Made by a program: the position numbers and the translations under genes
The notes under the pieces: model-generated
Seen by the model: the letters and a program-made list of their open reading frames with translations, nothing else
Databases searched by the model: none
What the model was told of the DNA's origin: nothing
Assembly: GCA_942492715.1 (NCBI GenBank)
Contig: CALOFW010000012.1
Coordinates: 124,001-188,000, forward strand
DNA from: Sva-07 sp942492715
GTDB lineage: Bacteria; Actinomycetota; Acidimicrobiia; Acidimicrobiales; Ilumatobacteraceae
Length of the DNA stretch: 64,000 bases
Reading direction: 5' to 3'
Shown: positions 16,386-24,282 of the stretch, piece by piece
Layout of the letters: the number at the start of each line of letters is the position of its first letter
Numbering within the stretch: position 1 is the first letter of the stretch

Positions 16386-17234
16386 TCAGCCGCCGAGCAC
16401 CCGTTCGGGCGGGTTGGTGCCGGCGAGCAGCGCCTCGTAGTCGCCGGCGAGTGACTGCACCATCTGGTCGTCGGTGAAGACCCAGAACCGGTCGGCCACG
16501 ATCGCATCGTGCACCAGGTCGGCGACGGCGTCCGGTTGCATGCCCGAGCGCAACTGCTCGGACACGAACGCACGGATGGCGTCCTCCTCGGCGGTGGCTT
16601 CCACACCCAGACCCGGGGCGGCCCATTCGGGCCGGTTGCGTTCGGCCCGGTCGATCTCGGTGTTCACCCAACCCGGGCAGAGACACGACACGCCGACTCC
16701 GGTGCCCCGCATCCGCATCGTCTGGAAGAGGCCCTCGGTGATGCCGACGACCGCCCACTTGCTGGCGCTGTATGCCGAGTGGCCCGGGAACAGCCCCGCC
16801 ATCGACGCCGTGTTGACGATGTGTCCCTCGCCGCCCTCGACGAGGTGCGGCAGGAATGCGCGGTGTCCGTGGATCACACCCCACAGATTGACCTCGAGCA
16901 CCCATCGCCATTCGTTCTCGAGCACCCACTCGCCGCCCGATGCGGGCCCGCCCGCGACGCCGGCGTTGTTGCAGAGAACGTGGACGCGCCCGAAGGCCTC
17001 GATCGCAGCATCTCGGAGCCGGTCGACCGCATCGCCGTCGGTGACGTCGGTCGGCACGCCGATCGCCTGTGCTCCGGTTGCGGTGATGGCGGCGACCGCG
17101 TCGTCGAGCTTGGGCTCCTCGACGTCGGCGAGGACGACGTTCATGCCCGCGCGGGCGAACCGCTCGGCGAACGCCCTGCCCATGCCGGACCCTGCTCCGG
17201 TGACCACCGCAGTCTTCCCTGTGAGGTTCTCCAT
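16386..17234 (-). CDS. Short-chain dehydrogenase/reductase
   Basis: 282 residues, classical SDR. The Rossmann motif VVTGAGSGMGRAFAERF (TGxxxGxG) is at about 10-26, LADVEEPK follows the second strand, NNAG at about 90, and the catalytic Ser and YxxxK appear as NTASMAGLFPG and SAYSASKWAV. These enzymes use NAD(P)H on alcohols or ketones; substrate unknown. A -10-like TACCGT (17246-17241) lies 6 nt before the ATG, supporting a leaderless transcript and this start rather than an upstream extension. The CinA-like gene follows after 4 nt. Confidence 0.9.
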   Translation of the reverse strand: MENLTGKTAVVTGAGSGMGRAFAERFARAGMNVVLADVEEPKLDDAVAAITATGAQAIGVPTDVTDGDAVDRLRDAAIEAFGRVHVLCNNAGVAGGPASGGEWVLENEWRWVLEVNLWGVIHGHRAFLPHLVEGGEGHIVNTASMAGLFPGHSAYSASKWAVVGITEGLFQTMRMRGTGVGVSCLCPGWVNTEIDRAERNRPEWAAPGLGVEATAEEDAIRAFVSEQLRSGMQPDAVADLVHDAIVADRFWVFTDDQMVQSLAGDYEALLAGTNPPERVLGG

Positions 17235-17401
17235 GCGGCGACGGTAGTGCGCACGGCCCTCCTGTTCGGGTGGTGGACGGCCTCGTCCACCGGTACCGGT
17301 TCCAGCTGCAACGCGGCGGTCGACACGCACGACCGCGAGGACAGGCTCGGATCCCGGGTACTCTCCACACATCGAGGGTCTGCTGCTCCACTGCTGTCGT
17401 C

Positions 17402-17887
17402 ATGCGTTCCACACGGCCGCCACTCGCTGATCTCGAGCGAGGCCGGATCCGCCGATTCTCCGACTGGTCGAACACCGACTGCCCGCGTGTCGCCGCCGGC
17501 GTCTACACGATCTGGCGAGGGTCTCAGTTCGTGTACGTCGGCATGTCTGCCCGCGGACTGACTCGGCAGATCCTGGAGACGTCACGCAAGTTGGGACGGA
17601 CCGAAGGACTTCGGACACGACTCGAGGCTGTCGCATCCGGACAGCGGACCTGCGACGAATTCGGCGTCTACGTGGACTTCTTGGTGCTGGAGCAACTGTC
17701 CGCTGATCAGATCGAACGGGTCGCCTCCGGCGGACTCCGATTCCACGCCCTGGTCCGCGACTTCATCGTGTCCGAACTGACCTACCGATTCGTGACGACC
17801 GAGGATGGCGAAGCGGCATTCGCTCTCGAACGTGCGGTTCGGCTCGGTGCGTTCGACTGCGGGCGTCCGCACGTCAATCCACTCTGA
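17402..17887 (+). CDS. GIY-YIG nuclease-like protein
   Basis: 161 residues. At about 31-50 it reads AAGVYTIWRGSQFVYVGMSA: GxYxI followed by YVG, the GIY-YIG core, with the tyrosines at about 35 and 45. A downstream helix TRLEAVASGQRTCDEFGVYV could hold the arginine of the active site; the metal-binding Glu may be in the C-terminal TTEDGEAAFALERAV. GIY-YIG domains cut DNA in repair, restriction or mobile elements. No partner methylase or transposon gene adjoins it. The nuclease assignment is by motif only. Confidence 0.7.
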   Translation: MRSTRPPLADLERGRIRRFSDWSNTDCPRVAAGVYTIWRGSQFVYVGMSARGLTRQILETSRKLGRTEGLRTRLEAVASGQRTCDEFGVYVDFLVLEQLSADQIERVASGGLRFHALVRDFIVSELTYRFVTTEDGEAAFALERAVRLGAFDCGRPHVNPL

Positions 17888-17985
17888 GCACGATCCGCGC
17901 CGGCCCGTCGTGATCCAGTTGCATCATGTCGTTCGTCGACGCCGGCTGACCGACGCTGATGCCGTGTACGGCGATACTGGACGGC

Positions 17986-18300
17986 ATGGAACTCCCTGGC
18001 GGCCTGGAGCTGGTGCGCAGCACCGGCGAGTTCGACGAGACGTCCGTGCCCGGAGGTCTGTTGTCCGCTCATCGGATCGCCAGCGGGGTCTGGGGTCGAC
18101 TCGTCGTTCGTACGGGCGCACTCGTCTTCGTCGTCGAGGACGACCCGGCCGGAGCGGCGGGAGCGCCGACCGACTTCGACGAGCGGCGAACGGTCGCCGA
18201 GGGCGAGAGCGTGGTGATCCCTCCTGGGCTCGTGCATCACGTGGAGTTGGTCGGTCCGGTGGCGTTTCGGATCGAGTTCCATCGGCCGATCGAGCGGTGA
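17986..18300 (+). CDS. DUF1971-type cupin-like small protein
   Basis: 104 residues starting MELPGGLELVRSTGEFDETS. The pattern VPGGLLSAHRIASGVWGRLV is close to the DUF1971 domain found alone or at the N-terminus of tellurite-resistance TehB proteins ('VPAGLLxxHxTxxGVWGxIxV'). A beta-rich core follows with GESVVIPPGLVHHVELVGP, a cupin-like His pair. Function in tellurite or other stress is suggested by the family but not shown. A GATACT box at 17973-17978 lies 7 nt before the ATG, consistent with leaderless expression and with this start rather than one 27 nt upstream. Confidence 0.7.
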   Translation: MELPGGLELVRSTGEFDETSVPGGLLSAHRIASGVWGRLVVRTGALVFVVEDDPAGAAGAPTDFDERRTVAEGESVVIPPGLVHHVELVGPVAFRIEFHRPIER

Positions 18301-18363
18301 TGTGCCATCGGTCGAACTCGGGCGGGAGCACGACATCACGTCCTACCTGGCGATACTGGTGGC

Positions 18364-18411
18364 ATGATCCACGAACGTGTTCGGCCCGACGACCGATCGA
18401 CGGCAGCCTGA
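18364..18411 (+). CDS. Possible 15-residue leader peptide before the HNH gene
   Basis: ATG at 18364 opens a 15-codon frame (MIHERVRPDDRSTAA) ending in TGA at 18409-18411, three bases before the HNH-gene ATG. A GATACT box lies at 18352-18357, 6 nt before this ATG. The context (GCGATACTGG, two to four bases, GGCATG) nearly repeats that of the DUF1971 gene at 17971. If translated from a leaderless mRNA, it would couple initiation to the downstream gene. It may equally be an accident of a start-proximal promoter. Confidence 0.3.
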   Translation: MIHERVRPDDRSTAA

Positions 18412-18414
18412 CCC

Positions 18415-18888
18415 ATGGCGCGCTTGAGCGAGATCGGCGAACAGGACGGCTGGCGGTGCTGGCTCTGTGACCAACCGGTCGATCCGGACATGTCGGTGAA
18501 CGACCCTCGCGGGCCGAGCATCGACAGCCGCACCACCGAGCGCAAGGCGAAGTCGAAGGGCACCGGCAAGGGCAAGGGCAAGGGGACCGGTCAGGAACGG
18601 CTCGCCCACCGGTCCTGCAATACCGGCAAGGGGAGCACGAAACCGGTGGTCGAATGGCCCGACGACCTCCTCGTCGCCGACCCGGCGGTGATCCTCGCCG
18701 CGGTCGACCGAGCGGGCCGCAAGGGCGGACGCGAGATCATGGGGCACTGCTCGGCAGAAGACGACGCCGTCGCCGCGGCCGCGTGGCTCGTCGATCGGAT
18801 CTCACGCCTCGAGCCCGACCTGGAGGTGACCACCGAGGTCGAGCCCGGTGGAGGCCAGTACATGGTCGTGATGCGCTCCGAGCGATAG
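18415..18888 (+). CDS. HNH-like zinc-binding protein
   Basis: 157 residues. The N-terminus has GWRCWLCDQPVDPDMSVNDP, a CxxC pair as in HNH endonucleases, then a highly basic Lys/Gly stretch (KSKGTGKGKGKGTG) and LAHRSCNTGKGS, where His, Cys and Asn match the second half of an HNH motif (HxxCNxxKG). The ~80-residue C-terminal part, GREIMGHCSAEDDAVAAAAW onwards, is a separate small domain. The fold suggests DNA or RNA binding with possible nicking activity. No restriction partner is visible; a DUF1971 gene and a GIY-YIG gene lie upstream on the same strand. Confidence 0.65.
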   Translation: MARLSEIGEQDGWRCWLCDQPVDPDMSVNDPRGPSIDSRTTERKAKSKGTGKGKGKGTGQERLAHRSCNTGKGSTKPVVEWPDDLLVADPAVILAAVDRAGRKGGREIMGHCSAEDDAVAAAAWLVDRISRLEPDLEVTTEVEPGGGQYMVVMRSER

Positions 18889-18989
18889 CTCTCGCTCGGT
18901 CGGAACGGCCCAGCGATTCCGGCGATCGAGCGCGGAGTAGCATCTGCGCGCTGCTCGATCCGGGCGCACGAACCGCTCGAAGGAGTGCC

Positions 18990-19832
18990 ATGAACCCGAA
19001 TCAGGGCCAGGTCGAGGCCTGGAACGGCGGCGAGTCGGTTCACTACGTGACCCACGCCGACCGATACGACCGGCAGCTGGCATCGTTCACGTCGGCCCTG
19101 CTCGAACAGGCGGCCGTGACCTCGGACGACGTGGTGCTCGACATCGGCTGCGGGTGCGGTGTCACGACCCTCCTGGCGGCCGCCGACGCGCACCGCGTGC
19201 TCGGGCTCGACATCTCCAACCCGTTGATCGAGATCGCTGCTCGTCGAGCCGCGGCGGCAGGTGTCGGCAACGCCGAGTTCATCGTCGCCGACGCCCAGAC
19301 ACATCCGTTCGCCGACGGCGAGTTCACGCTGGTGATGAGCCAGTTCGGCTTGATGTTCTTCGACGACCCCGAAGGTGCGTTCGAGAACATCCGGCGGTCG
19401 CTCGCGCCGGGCGGCCGGCTCTCGTTCGTCTGTTGGCAGGATCTGCAGGCGAACGAGTGGTTGCGGATCGTCAGCGATGCGGTGGCCGACCACGCCGACG
19501 TTCCCGAGTTCGGCGGGCGCGCTGCGGGTCCGGGAATGTTCGCGCTGAAGCGGCCGGACGAGACGGTCGCCCTGCTGACGGCTGCGGGGTTCACAGAGGC
19601 TGAAGTCGCACCGATCGAGACGTCGTTGGTGCTCGGAGGCGGTGGCACGGTCGAGGAGTCCCTGGAGTTTCTTCTCGGCATGGGGATGGTGCGAGGTGTG
19701 CTCGGCCGCGTCGACGGCGACGAGCGCGAGCAGGCGATCGCCGACGTCAGGTCCGCGCTCGCCGAACGCCACGTGCCCGATGTCGGCGTCACGCTCGGCG
19801 CAGCCGGCTGGCTCGCCTCGGCCCGCAACTGA
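18990..19832 (+). CDS. SAM-dependent methyltransferase, class I
   Basis: 280 residues. Motif I VVLDIGCGCGVTTLLAA is at about 43-59, motif II VLGLDISNPL follows, FIVADAQTHPFADGEFTLVM is motif III-IV, and APGGRLSFVCWQ closes the core: a typical Methyltransf_11/25 arrangement. The C-terminal ~100 residues, starting FALKRPDETVALLTAAGFTE, resemble arsenite- or ubiquinone-type small-molecule methyltransferases. The substrate is not predictable. The ATG follows GAAGGAG, a strong ribosome-binding site. Confidence 0.85.
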   Translation: MNPNQGQVEAWNGGESVHYVTHADRYDRQLASFTSALLEQAAVTSDDVVLDIGCGCGVTTLLAAADAHRVLGLDISNPLIEIAARRAAAAGVGNAEFIVADAQTHPFADGEFTLVMSQFGLMFFDDPEGAFENIRRSLAPGGRLSFVCWQDLQANEWLRIVSDAVADHADVPEFGGRAAGPGMFALKRPDETVALLTAAGFTEAEVAPIETSLVLGGGGTVEESLEFLLGMGMVRGVLGRVDGDEREQAIADVRSALAERHVPDVGVTLGAAGWLASARN

Positions 19833-19849
19833 CCGGGCGCCCCAACGCG

Positions 19850-21130
19850 TCAGCGTCGGCCGGCGAAGTACTTCTTGTACTGCTCCGCCGATGCGAGCAG
19901 TTCGGGATCGGCGGCGAACTTGGGCTGGAACTTCTCCCACGCCTCCTCGCGCTTGTACGGGATGTACTCGCGCGGGAAGTAGCCCTCGTGCGGGCGATAC
20001 TCCTTGAGCACGCGCCGGGCGACCGTCGACTTGTGCACCTCGTCGGCGCCGTCCGCGAGGCCCATGGTCGGGGCGCCGGCGTACATGTCCTGCAAGGGCG
20101 TGAGATCGGTGGTGCCGAGCGAGCCGTGAATGTGCAGTGCGTTGAAGGAGATCTCCCGCAGCACCTTCGCCATCGTGAACTTCACCGCAGCGATGTCGGT
20201 GCGGGCCTCCTGGGTGGAGGTGTTGTCGATCTTCCAGGCGGTCTCCAGCACGAAGAGCCGGAGCATGCGCAGCTGCGCGTAGCTGTCGGCGATCTTCTCC
20301 TGCACCATCTGGTGTTCGCCGATGATCTTGCCGTGCGACTCCCGCGACAGCGCCCGTTCGCACATCATGTCGAAGGCCAACTTGCACTGGGCGATCGTGC
20401 GCATCGCATGGTGGATGCGACCACCGCCGAGGCGGCGCTGGGCGAGGACCTTCGCACCGTCCTCGGGGCCGAGCAGGTGATCGAGCGGGATGCGCACGTC
20501 GACGTACTTGATGTGGTTGTGGTTGCGTGGTTCGGGCATGATCTCGACGCCCGGCGTGGTGCGGGGCACCACGTACATGCCGTTGGTGCACATGACGAAC
20601 AGGATGTCGGCCACCCGGCCGGCGCTCGTGAACCACTTCTCACCATTGATCACCCACTCGTCGCCGTCGCGAACGGCGGTGGTCTTGAACAGGTTCGGGT
20701 CGGAGCCACCCTGCGGCTCGGTCATCGAGTACGCGGAGAACATCTCCTGGTTGAGCAACGGCGTCAGCCAGCGCTCCTTCTGCTCCTCGGTGCCGTAGGC
20801 GGCGAGCATCTCCATGTTGCCCGTGTCGGGCGCAGCGGCGCCGAACAGCTGTGGGGCAGCGGGATAGCGGCCGAGGATCTCGTTGAGCAGCCCGAGCTTG
20901 AGTTGACCGAGACCCGGGCCGCCGAGCTCCTCGTCGAGGAAGATCGCCCACAACCCCTGGTCCTTCACCTGCTGTTGGAGGTCACGGACGAGCTGCTTCA
21001 CCTTCGGATCCGGCGAGCGCACCGCGTACGGGAACACGTAGTGCAGTGGCTCCACCTCGTCCTTGCAGAACTGCTCGACCCAGTCGAGCTTCTCCTGGAA
21101 TTCCGGTTCGGTCGAGAAGTCCCACGCCAT
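19850..21130 (-). CDS. Acyl-CoA dehydrogenase
   Basis: 426 residues; flavin-dependent alpha,beta-dehydrogenation of acyl-CoA. The N-terminal helical domain has EPLHYVFPYAVRSPDPKVKQ and DEELGGPGLGQLKLG. The middle domain has YSMTEPQGGSDPNLFKTTAV and WVINGEKWFTSAG, which contact FAD and substrate. The C-terminal domain has RIHHAMRTIAQCKLAFDMMC and LHIHGSLGTTDLTPLQDMYA. It resembles the ACAD10/11-like group of actinobacteria acting on long or branched acyl chains. The ATG has an AAGGAG ribosome-binding site. It is convergent with the methyltransferase and divergent from the DUF2510 gene. Confidence 0.92.
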   Translation of the reverse strand: MAWDFSTEPEFQEKLDWVEQFCKDEVEPLHYVFPYAVRSPDPKVKQLVRDLQQQVKDQGLWAIFLDEELGGPGLGQLKLGLLNEILGRYPAAPQLFGAAAPDTGNMEMLAAYGTEEQKERWLTPLLNQEMFSAYSMTEPQGGSDPNLFKTTAVRDGDEWVINGEKWFTSAGRVADILFVMCTNGMYVVPRTTPGVEIMPEPRNHNHIKYVDVRIPLDHLLGPEDGAKVLAQRRLGGGRIHHAMRTIAQCKLAFDMMCERALSRESHGKIIGEHQMVQEKIADSYAQLRMLRLFVLETAWKIDNTSTQEARTDIAAVKFTMAKVLREISFNALHIHGSLGTTDLTPLQDMYAGAPTMGLADGADEVHKSTVARRVLKEYRPHEGYFPREYIPYKREEAWEKFQPKFAADPELLASAEQYKKYFAGRR

Positions 21131-21328
21131 CAGCGTCTCCTTGTTCGTCGGGTTGCACTTCGATGCATGTTGGCCGCTCAGTGGACCGCGACCGTCATCG
21201 AAGGCGATGATCATGCGTCCGCCGAGCGCAGACGATGGCGGTCCGCGGCCCGATTCCGACGAGTCGATACGCTCGAAGTCCCGACGACGATCCGTTCTCG
21301 GGTGACACGGAGCCGAGGAGAGCAGACC

Positions 21329-21751
21329 ATGACCGACAGCTACACCCCCCAGGGCTGGTACGTCGATCCGACCGGACAGGGCAACGCCCGCTACTGGAAC
21401 GGCACGAGCTGGACCCAGACCGTCAACCGTGCGGGTGTCGTCCTCAACGTCTACATCGACCCGAACCAGGCGCAGATCCCACCGACCCCCGGCACCCAGG
21501 TCGCTCCGCCGGTTGCGCCACCTCCTGGTCCGCCCGCCTCGCCCGTCTCGTCGCCCGACAACTCCGCAGTCGGCGTCGTCCTCGGCGTGCTGGCCGTGCT
21601 GTTCTTCGTGCTGATGATGTTCGTGATCATCTCCAACGACAGCTCCAGCGAGGACACCCCGGACGTCACGGTCGTCCAACCCGAACCCGAGCAGCCGGCG
21701 CCGGAGACGACACCCGCCGTCGAGGCGCCCGCCGACACCGCCGGCGGCTGA
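21329..21751 (+). CDS. DUF2510 membrane protein
   Basis: 140 residues. The N-terminus is a DUF2510 motif, GWYVDPTGQGNARYWNGTSW, a Trp-rich module of about 30 residues common in actinobacterial membrane proteins. A proline-rich linker follows, then one membrane helix (VGVVLGVLAVLFFVLMMFVI, about 88-107) and a disordered acidic Pro/Glu/Thr tail. The role of the module is unknown; the layout suggests a cytoplasmic N-terminus with an outside tail, or the reverse. ATG 21329 follows GAGGAGAGC. Confidence 0.8.
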   Translation: MTDSYTPQGWYVDPTGQGNARYWNGTSWTQTVNRAGVVLNVYIDPNQAQIPPTPGTQVAPPVAPPPGPPASPVSSPDNSAVGVVLGVLAVLFFVLMMFVIISNDSSSEDTPDVTVVQPEPEQPAPETTPAVEAPADTAGG

Positions 21752-21754
21752 CCG

Positions 21755-23194
21755 TCAGGCGATCGTGCTGCGCGCCGGTTGCGACTTCTCGAGCAGGTCG
21801 AACTCGATCGGGATCCGAGCGGCGAGATCGGCCAGGTCGGGGATCTGTGCGAGATCGGACACGAGGCTCAGGCACAGGCGGTCGCCCACGGAGATGGCGC
21901 CGAAGTGCAGCCCCATCCCGTCGACCACGCCGAGGATCGGGTAGATCGCCGTCACCTCGGCGCCGAGGGCGTACTCGGCGTGGTCCGACCCGGGCACCGA
22001 CGTGATCGTGGTGTTGAAGGGCGGCATCAATCGTTCCGCCAGGGGACTGCGCTCGAGCAGACGGGAAGCGACGATGCCGAGCAGCGGGGTACCGCCGCCC
22101 ACGCCCCGGATCTCGGCGGCGGTCATCGCCCCGTGACGGTCGACCGCCTCGCCGATCTGTTCGTGCACGACCTCGAGCCGCTCGGGGATCCGGTGCAGGT
22201 TGGTGCTCAGGCTGACCACGACGCCGGCGATCCCCTCGATCGCATCGGGGTCGGTGACCGACAGCGGCACCAGCGCCTTCAGCGTCTCACGAGGCAGTTC
22301 GTCGTGCTGGAGGAGCCACCACCGCAGCGCTCCACCACACACAGCGGTGAGGACGTCGACGGTGCTGACGCTGAATCGCGAGCGGACGTCGGCGATGCGG
22401 CGGAGGTCGAGCTCGGTGCTCGCCCAACGGCGGTGCGGGCCGATGCGGGTGTTGAACGACGTGCGTGGCGTGATGCCCGACTGTTCGGCGATCACGATCG
22501 AGCGCTGAGCCCGCTGGTTCATCAGCGCCAACGCCGGATTGAGGACGCTGCGCAGACCGGGAACGGAGTTCAGGGTGCGCGGCACCGTCGTGAGCGTGCG
22601 CATCGGGTCGACGAGCGCATTCATCCATGCTCGGGTGCCGATGTCGTGCAGCGACGGCCCCGGTTGCGGTCGCCACTGGCCGGCCCCGTCGTCGGGGGCG
22701 CCGATCAGGTCGGGTGAGTCGCCGATCAATCCGGCACACAGCGAGTTGCCCGTCGACGCCGCGAGCGCAGCGAGATGCATCTTGAACAGCAGGGCAGCGT
22801 GGCCGTCGGCGAGCCCCGAGATCAGGTACAGCTCCCAGAGCGGACGGTCACGGTCGAGCGGACGACTGTGGATGCGTGCGACGAGTTCGGCCAGCGAGTT
22901 CGGGTCGTCAGGATCGGGCACCGCGATGTGGCGCAGGTGGTAGTTGAGGTCGAAGCCGGGATGATCACGCCACCACGGCCGATCCAGTCCGAACGGGACG
23001 TCGACGAGCGATTGGCGCAGCATCGGATGGTCGTCGAGCCGGGCGCTCACCTCTTGGCGGAGCAGTGCGGCGTCGAGCCGATGGGGGGCGTTGGCGGCGT
23101 CGAGGACGGTGAGGGTCGATGTGTGGCCGAGCGCCGTCGGCGTCTCGATGGCCAGCAGCCGTGAGTGTCCGCGAGCGATCTGTGAGGTGGGCAC
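21755..23194 (-). CDS. WS/DGAT-family acyltransferase homologue with degenerate active site
   Basis: 479 residues, normal length for wax ester synthase/diacylglycerol acyltransferases. PLWELYLISGLADGHAALLF is typical of the family, and the region GPHRRWASTELDLRRI matches the second domain. However, the catalytic HHxxxDG is HLAALAA at about 140-146: the second His and the Asp are lost. The ND motif of the second domain reads VD (STVDVLTAV), and NVPGP reads SVPGS. The protein probably no longer acylates; it may bind lipid or pair with the intact homologue at 25519. GTG 23194 lies 5 nt from the upstream hydrolase stop, so the two are co-transcribed. Confidence 0.85.
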   Translation of the reverse strand: MPTSQIARGHSRLLAIETPTALGHTSTLTVLDAANAPHRLDAALLRQEVSARLDDHPMLRQSLVDVPFGLDRPWWRDHPGFDLNYHLRHIAVPDPDDPNSLAELVARIHSRPLDRDRPLWELYLISGLADGHAALLFKMHLAALAASTGNSLCAGLIGDSPDLIGAPDDGAGQWRPQPGPSLHDIGTRAWMNALVDPMRTLTTVPRTLNSVPGLRSVLNPALALMNQRAQRSIVIAEQSGITPRTSFNTRIGPHRRWASTELDLRRIADVRSRFSVSTVDVLTAVCGGALRWWLLQHDELPRETLKALVPLSVTDPDAIEGIAGVVVSLSTNLHRIPERLEVVHEQIGEAVDRHGAMTAAEIRGVGGGTPLLGIVASRLLERSPLAERLMPPFNTTITSVPGSDHAEYALGAEVTAIYPILGVVDGMGLHFGAISVGDRLCLSLVSDLAQIPDLADLAARIPIEFDLLEKSQPARSTIA

Positions 23195-23199
23195 GGCGA

Positions 23200-24039
23200 T
23201 CAGAACCCTGCGACCCGGGGGGTGGGTGCGATCACATCGCCGTGCGCGGCAGGTTCCGGATAGCACCACGCCAGGGTCGACGGTGGTACGAACGGGGCCC
23301 ACTCGCCCGTGCGCTGCGCCAAGCGGTCGGCGACCGCCCAGACGACCGCCGGATTGTGGCCGAGACCGATGTGGGCGCCGCGGACCTCGATGTTCTCCGA
23401 CGTCGGCCCGACCGGTTGCAGGCACGAGGCGGCAGCGACCACGCCGTCCTGGCGCGAGTAGATGACCGTCGACGGCACCGGTACCTCGGTGAGGTCGTGA
23501 CCGCGACGACCCCGTTGGAGACCGGCGAGCTGCGACAGCCGTCGCACGCTCTCGCTCAGGTTCGCGTGCGGGTCCTCGACGCGGATCGGGCTGCCGAGCG
23601 AGATCGCCTGACGCACGCGGTCCGGATGGTGCAGTGCGAGCAATCGCGCCATGATGCCGCCGAGGCTCCACCCGACGATGTCGATCGGCCCGCCGTTCTG
23701 CTGGACGAGCTGGTCGAGCAGCCGGAGCAACTGGCGCACGGTTTCGTCGTCGGGACCCACGTTGAGGCCGAGCCCCCACGGTGACGGCCGGTGGCCCAGT
23801 GCTCGCAGGGCGAGACGCAGCGGCGCCGTCGACACGTCACCCGCAGTGAAACCCGGGAGGACCAGCACGCGCTGTCCGCTCCCGCGCGGTGCGGTGGCCA
23901 GCCACGGCGCCGACAGGAGGAACGCGCCGAACTCGGGAATCGCCGACAGCTCGTAGATCGCGGGTGCTGGTCGTTCCACAACTGCAGTCTTGCCCCATCG
24001 GACCCCCGTGGTGAAGCCAGCGGTCGAGATGGTGACCAA
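23200..24039 (-). CDS. Alpha/beta hydrolase, lipase/esterase-like
   Basis: 279 residues. RVLVLPGFTAGDVSTAPLRL gives the first strand and oxyanion region, DIVGWSLGGIMARLLALHHP is the nucleophile elbow (GWSLGG) at about 145-150, STVIYSRQDGVV the Asp strand, and a His is present in GAHIGLGHNPAVVW. The arrangement fits triacylglycerol lipase-like or cutinase-like enzymes rather than haloalkane dehalogenases. It directly precedes the degenerate WS/DGAT gene, so a lipid-linked role is likely. The start at 24039 is the outermost; an in-frame GTG about 60 nt downstream could be the true one. Confidence 0.8.
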   Translation of the reverse strand: MVTISTAGFTTGVRWGKTAVVERPAPAIYELSAIPEFGAFLLSAPWLATAPRGSGQRVLVLPGFTAGDVSTAPLRLALRALGHRPSPWGLGLNVGPDDETVRQLLRLLDQLVQQNGGPIDIVGWSLGGIMARLLALHHPDRVRQAISLGSPIRVEDPHANLSESVRRLSQLAGLQRGRRGHDLTEVPVPSTVIYSRQDGVVAAASCLQPVGPTSENIEVRGAHIGLGHNPAVVWAVADRLAQRTGEWAPFVPPSTLAWCYPEPAAHGDVIAPTPRVAGF

Positions 24040-24282
24040 TGGCCCTGTCCGCCGTGGCGTGCCTTCGTCTGCCCCAATCGCCCGAAGCGGGGCGAATCAG
24101 CACCCGGTCGGGACCACGCTCGGGACCACGCTGCCGGCGCTCGCTTCGACCGTCACGGTGCCGGAGGTGTCGAAGCCGTATGCCTCGTCGGTTGGGTCGA
24201 ACTCGTCGGGCCGTCCGTGTGGGTGGAACGGATGGATGCAGCCGGCGCGATGCGATCCGGGGATCCTCCGATCAGCGCACCC

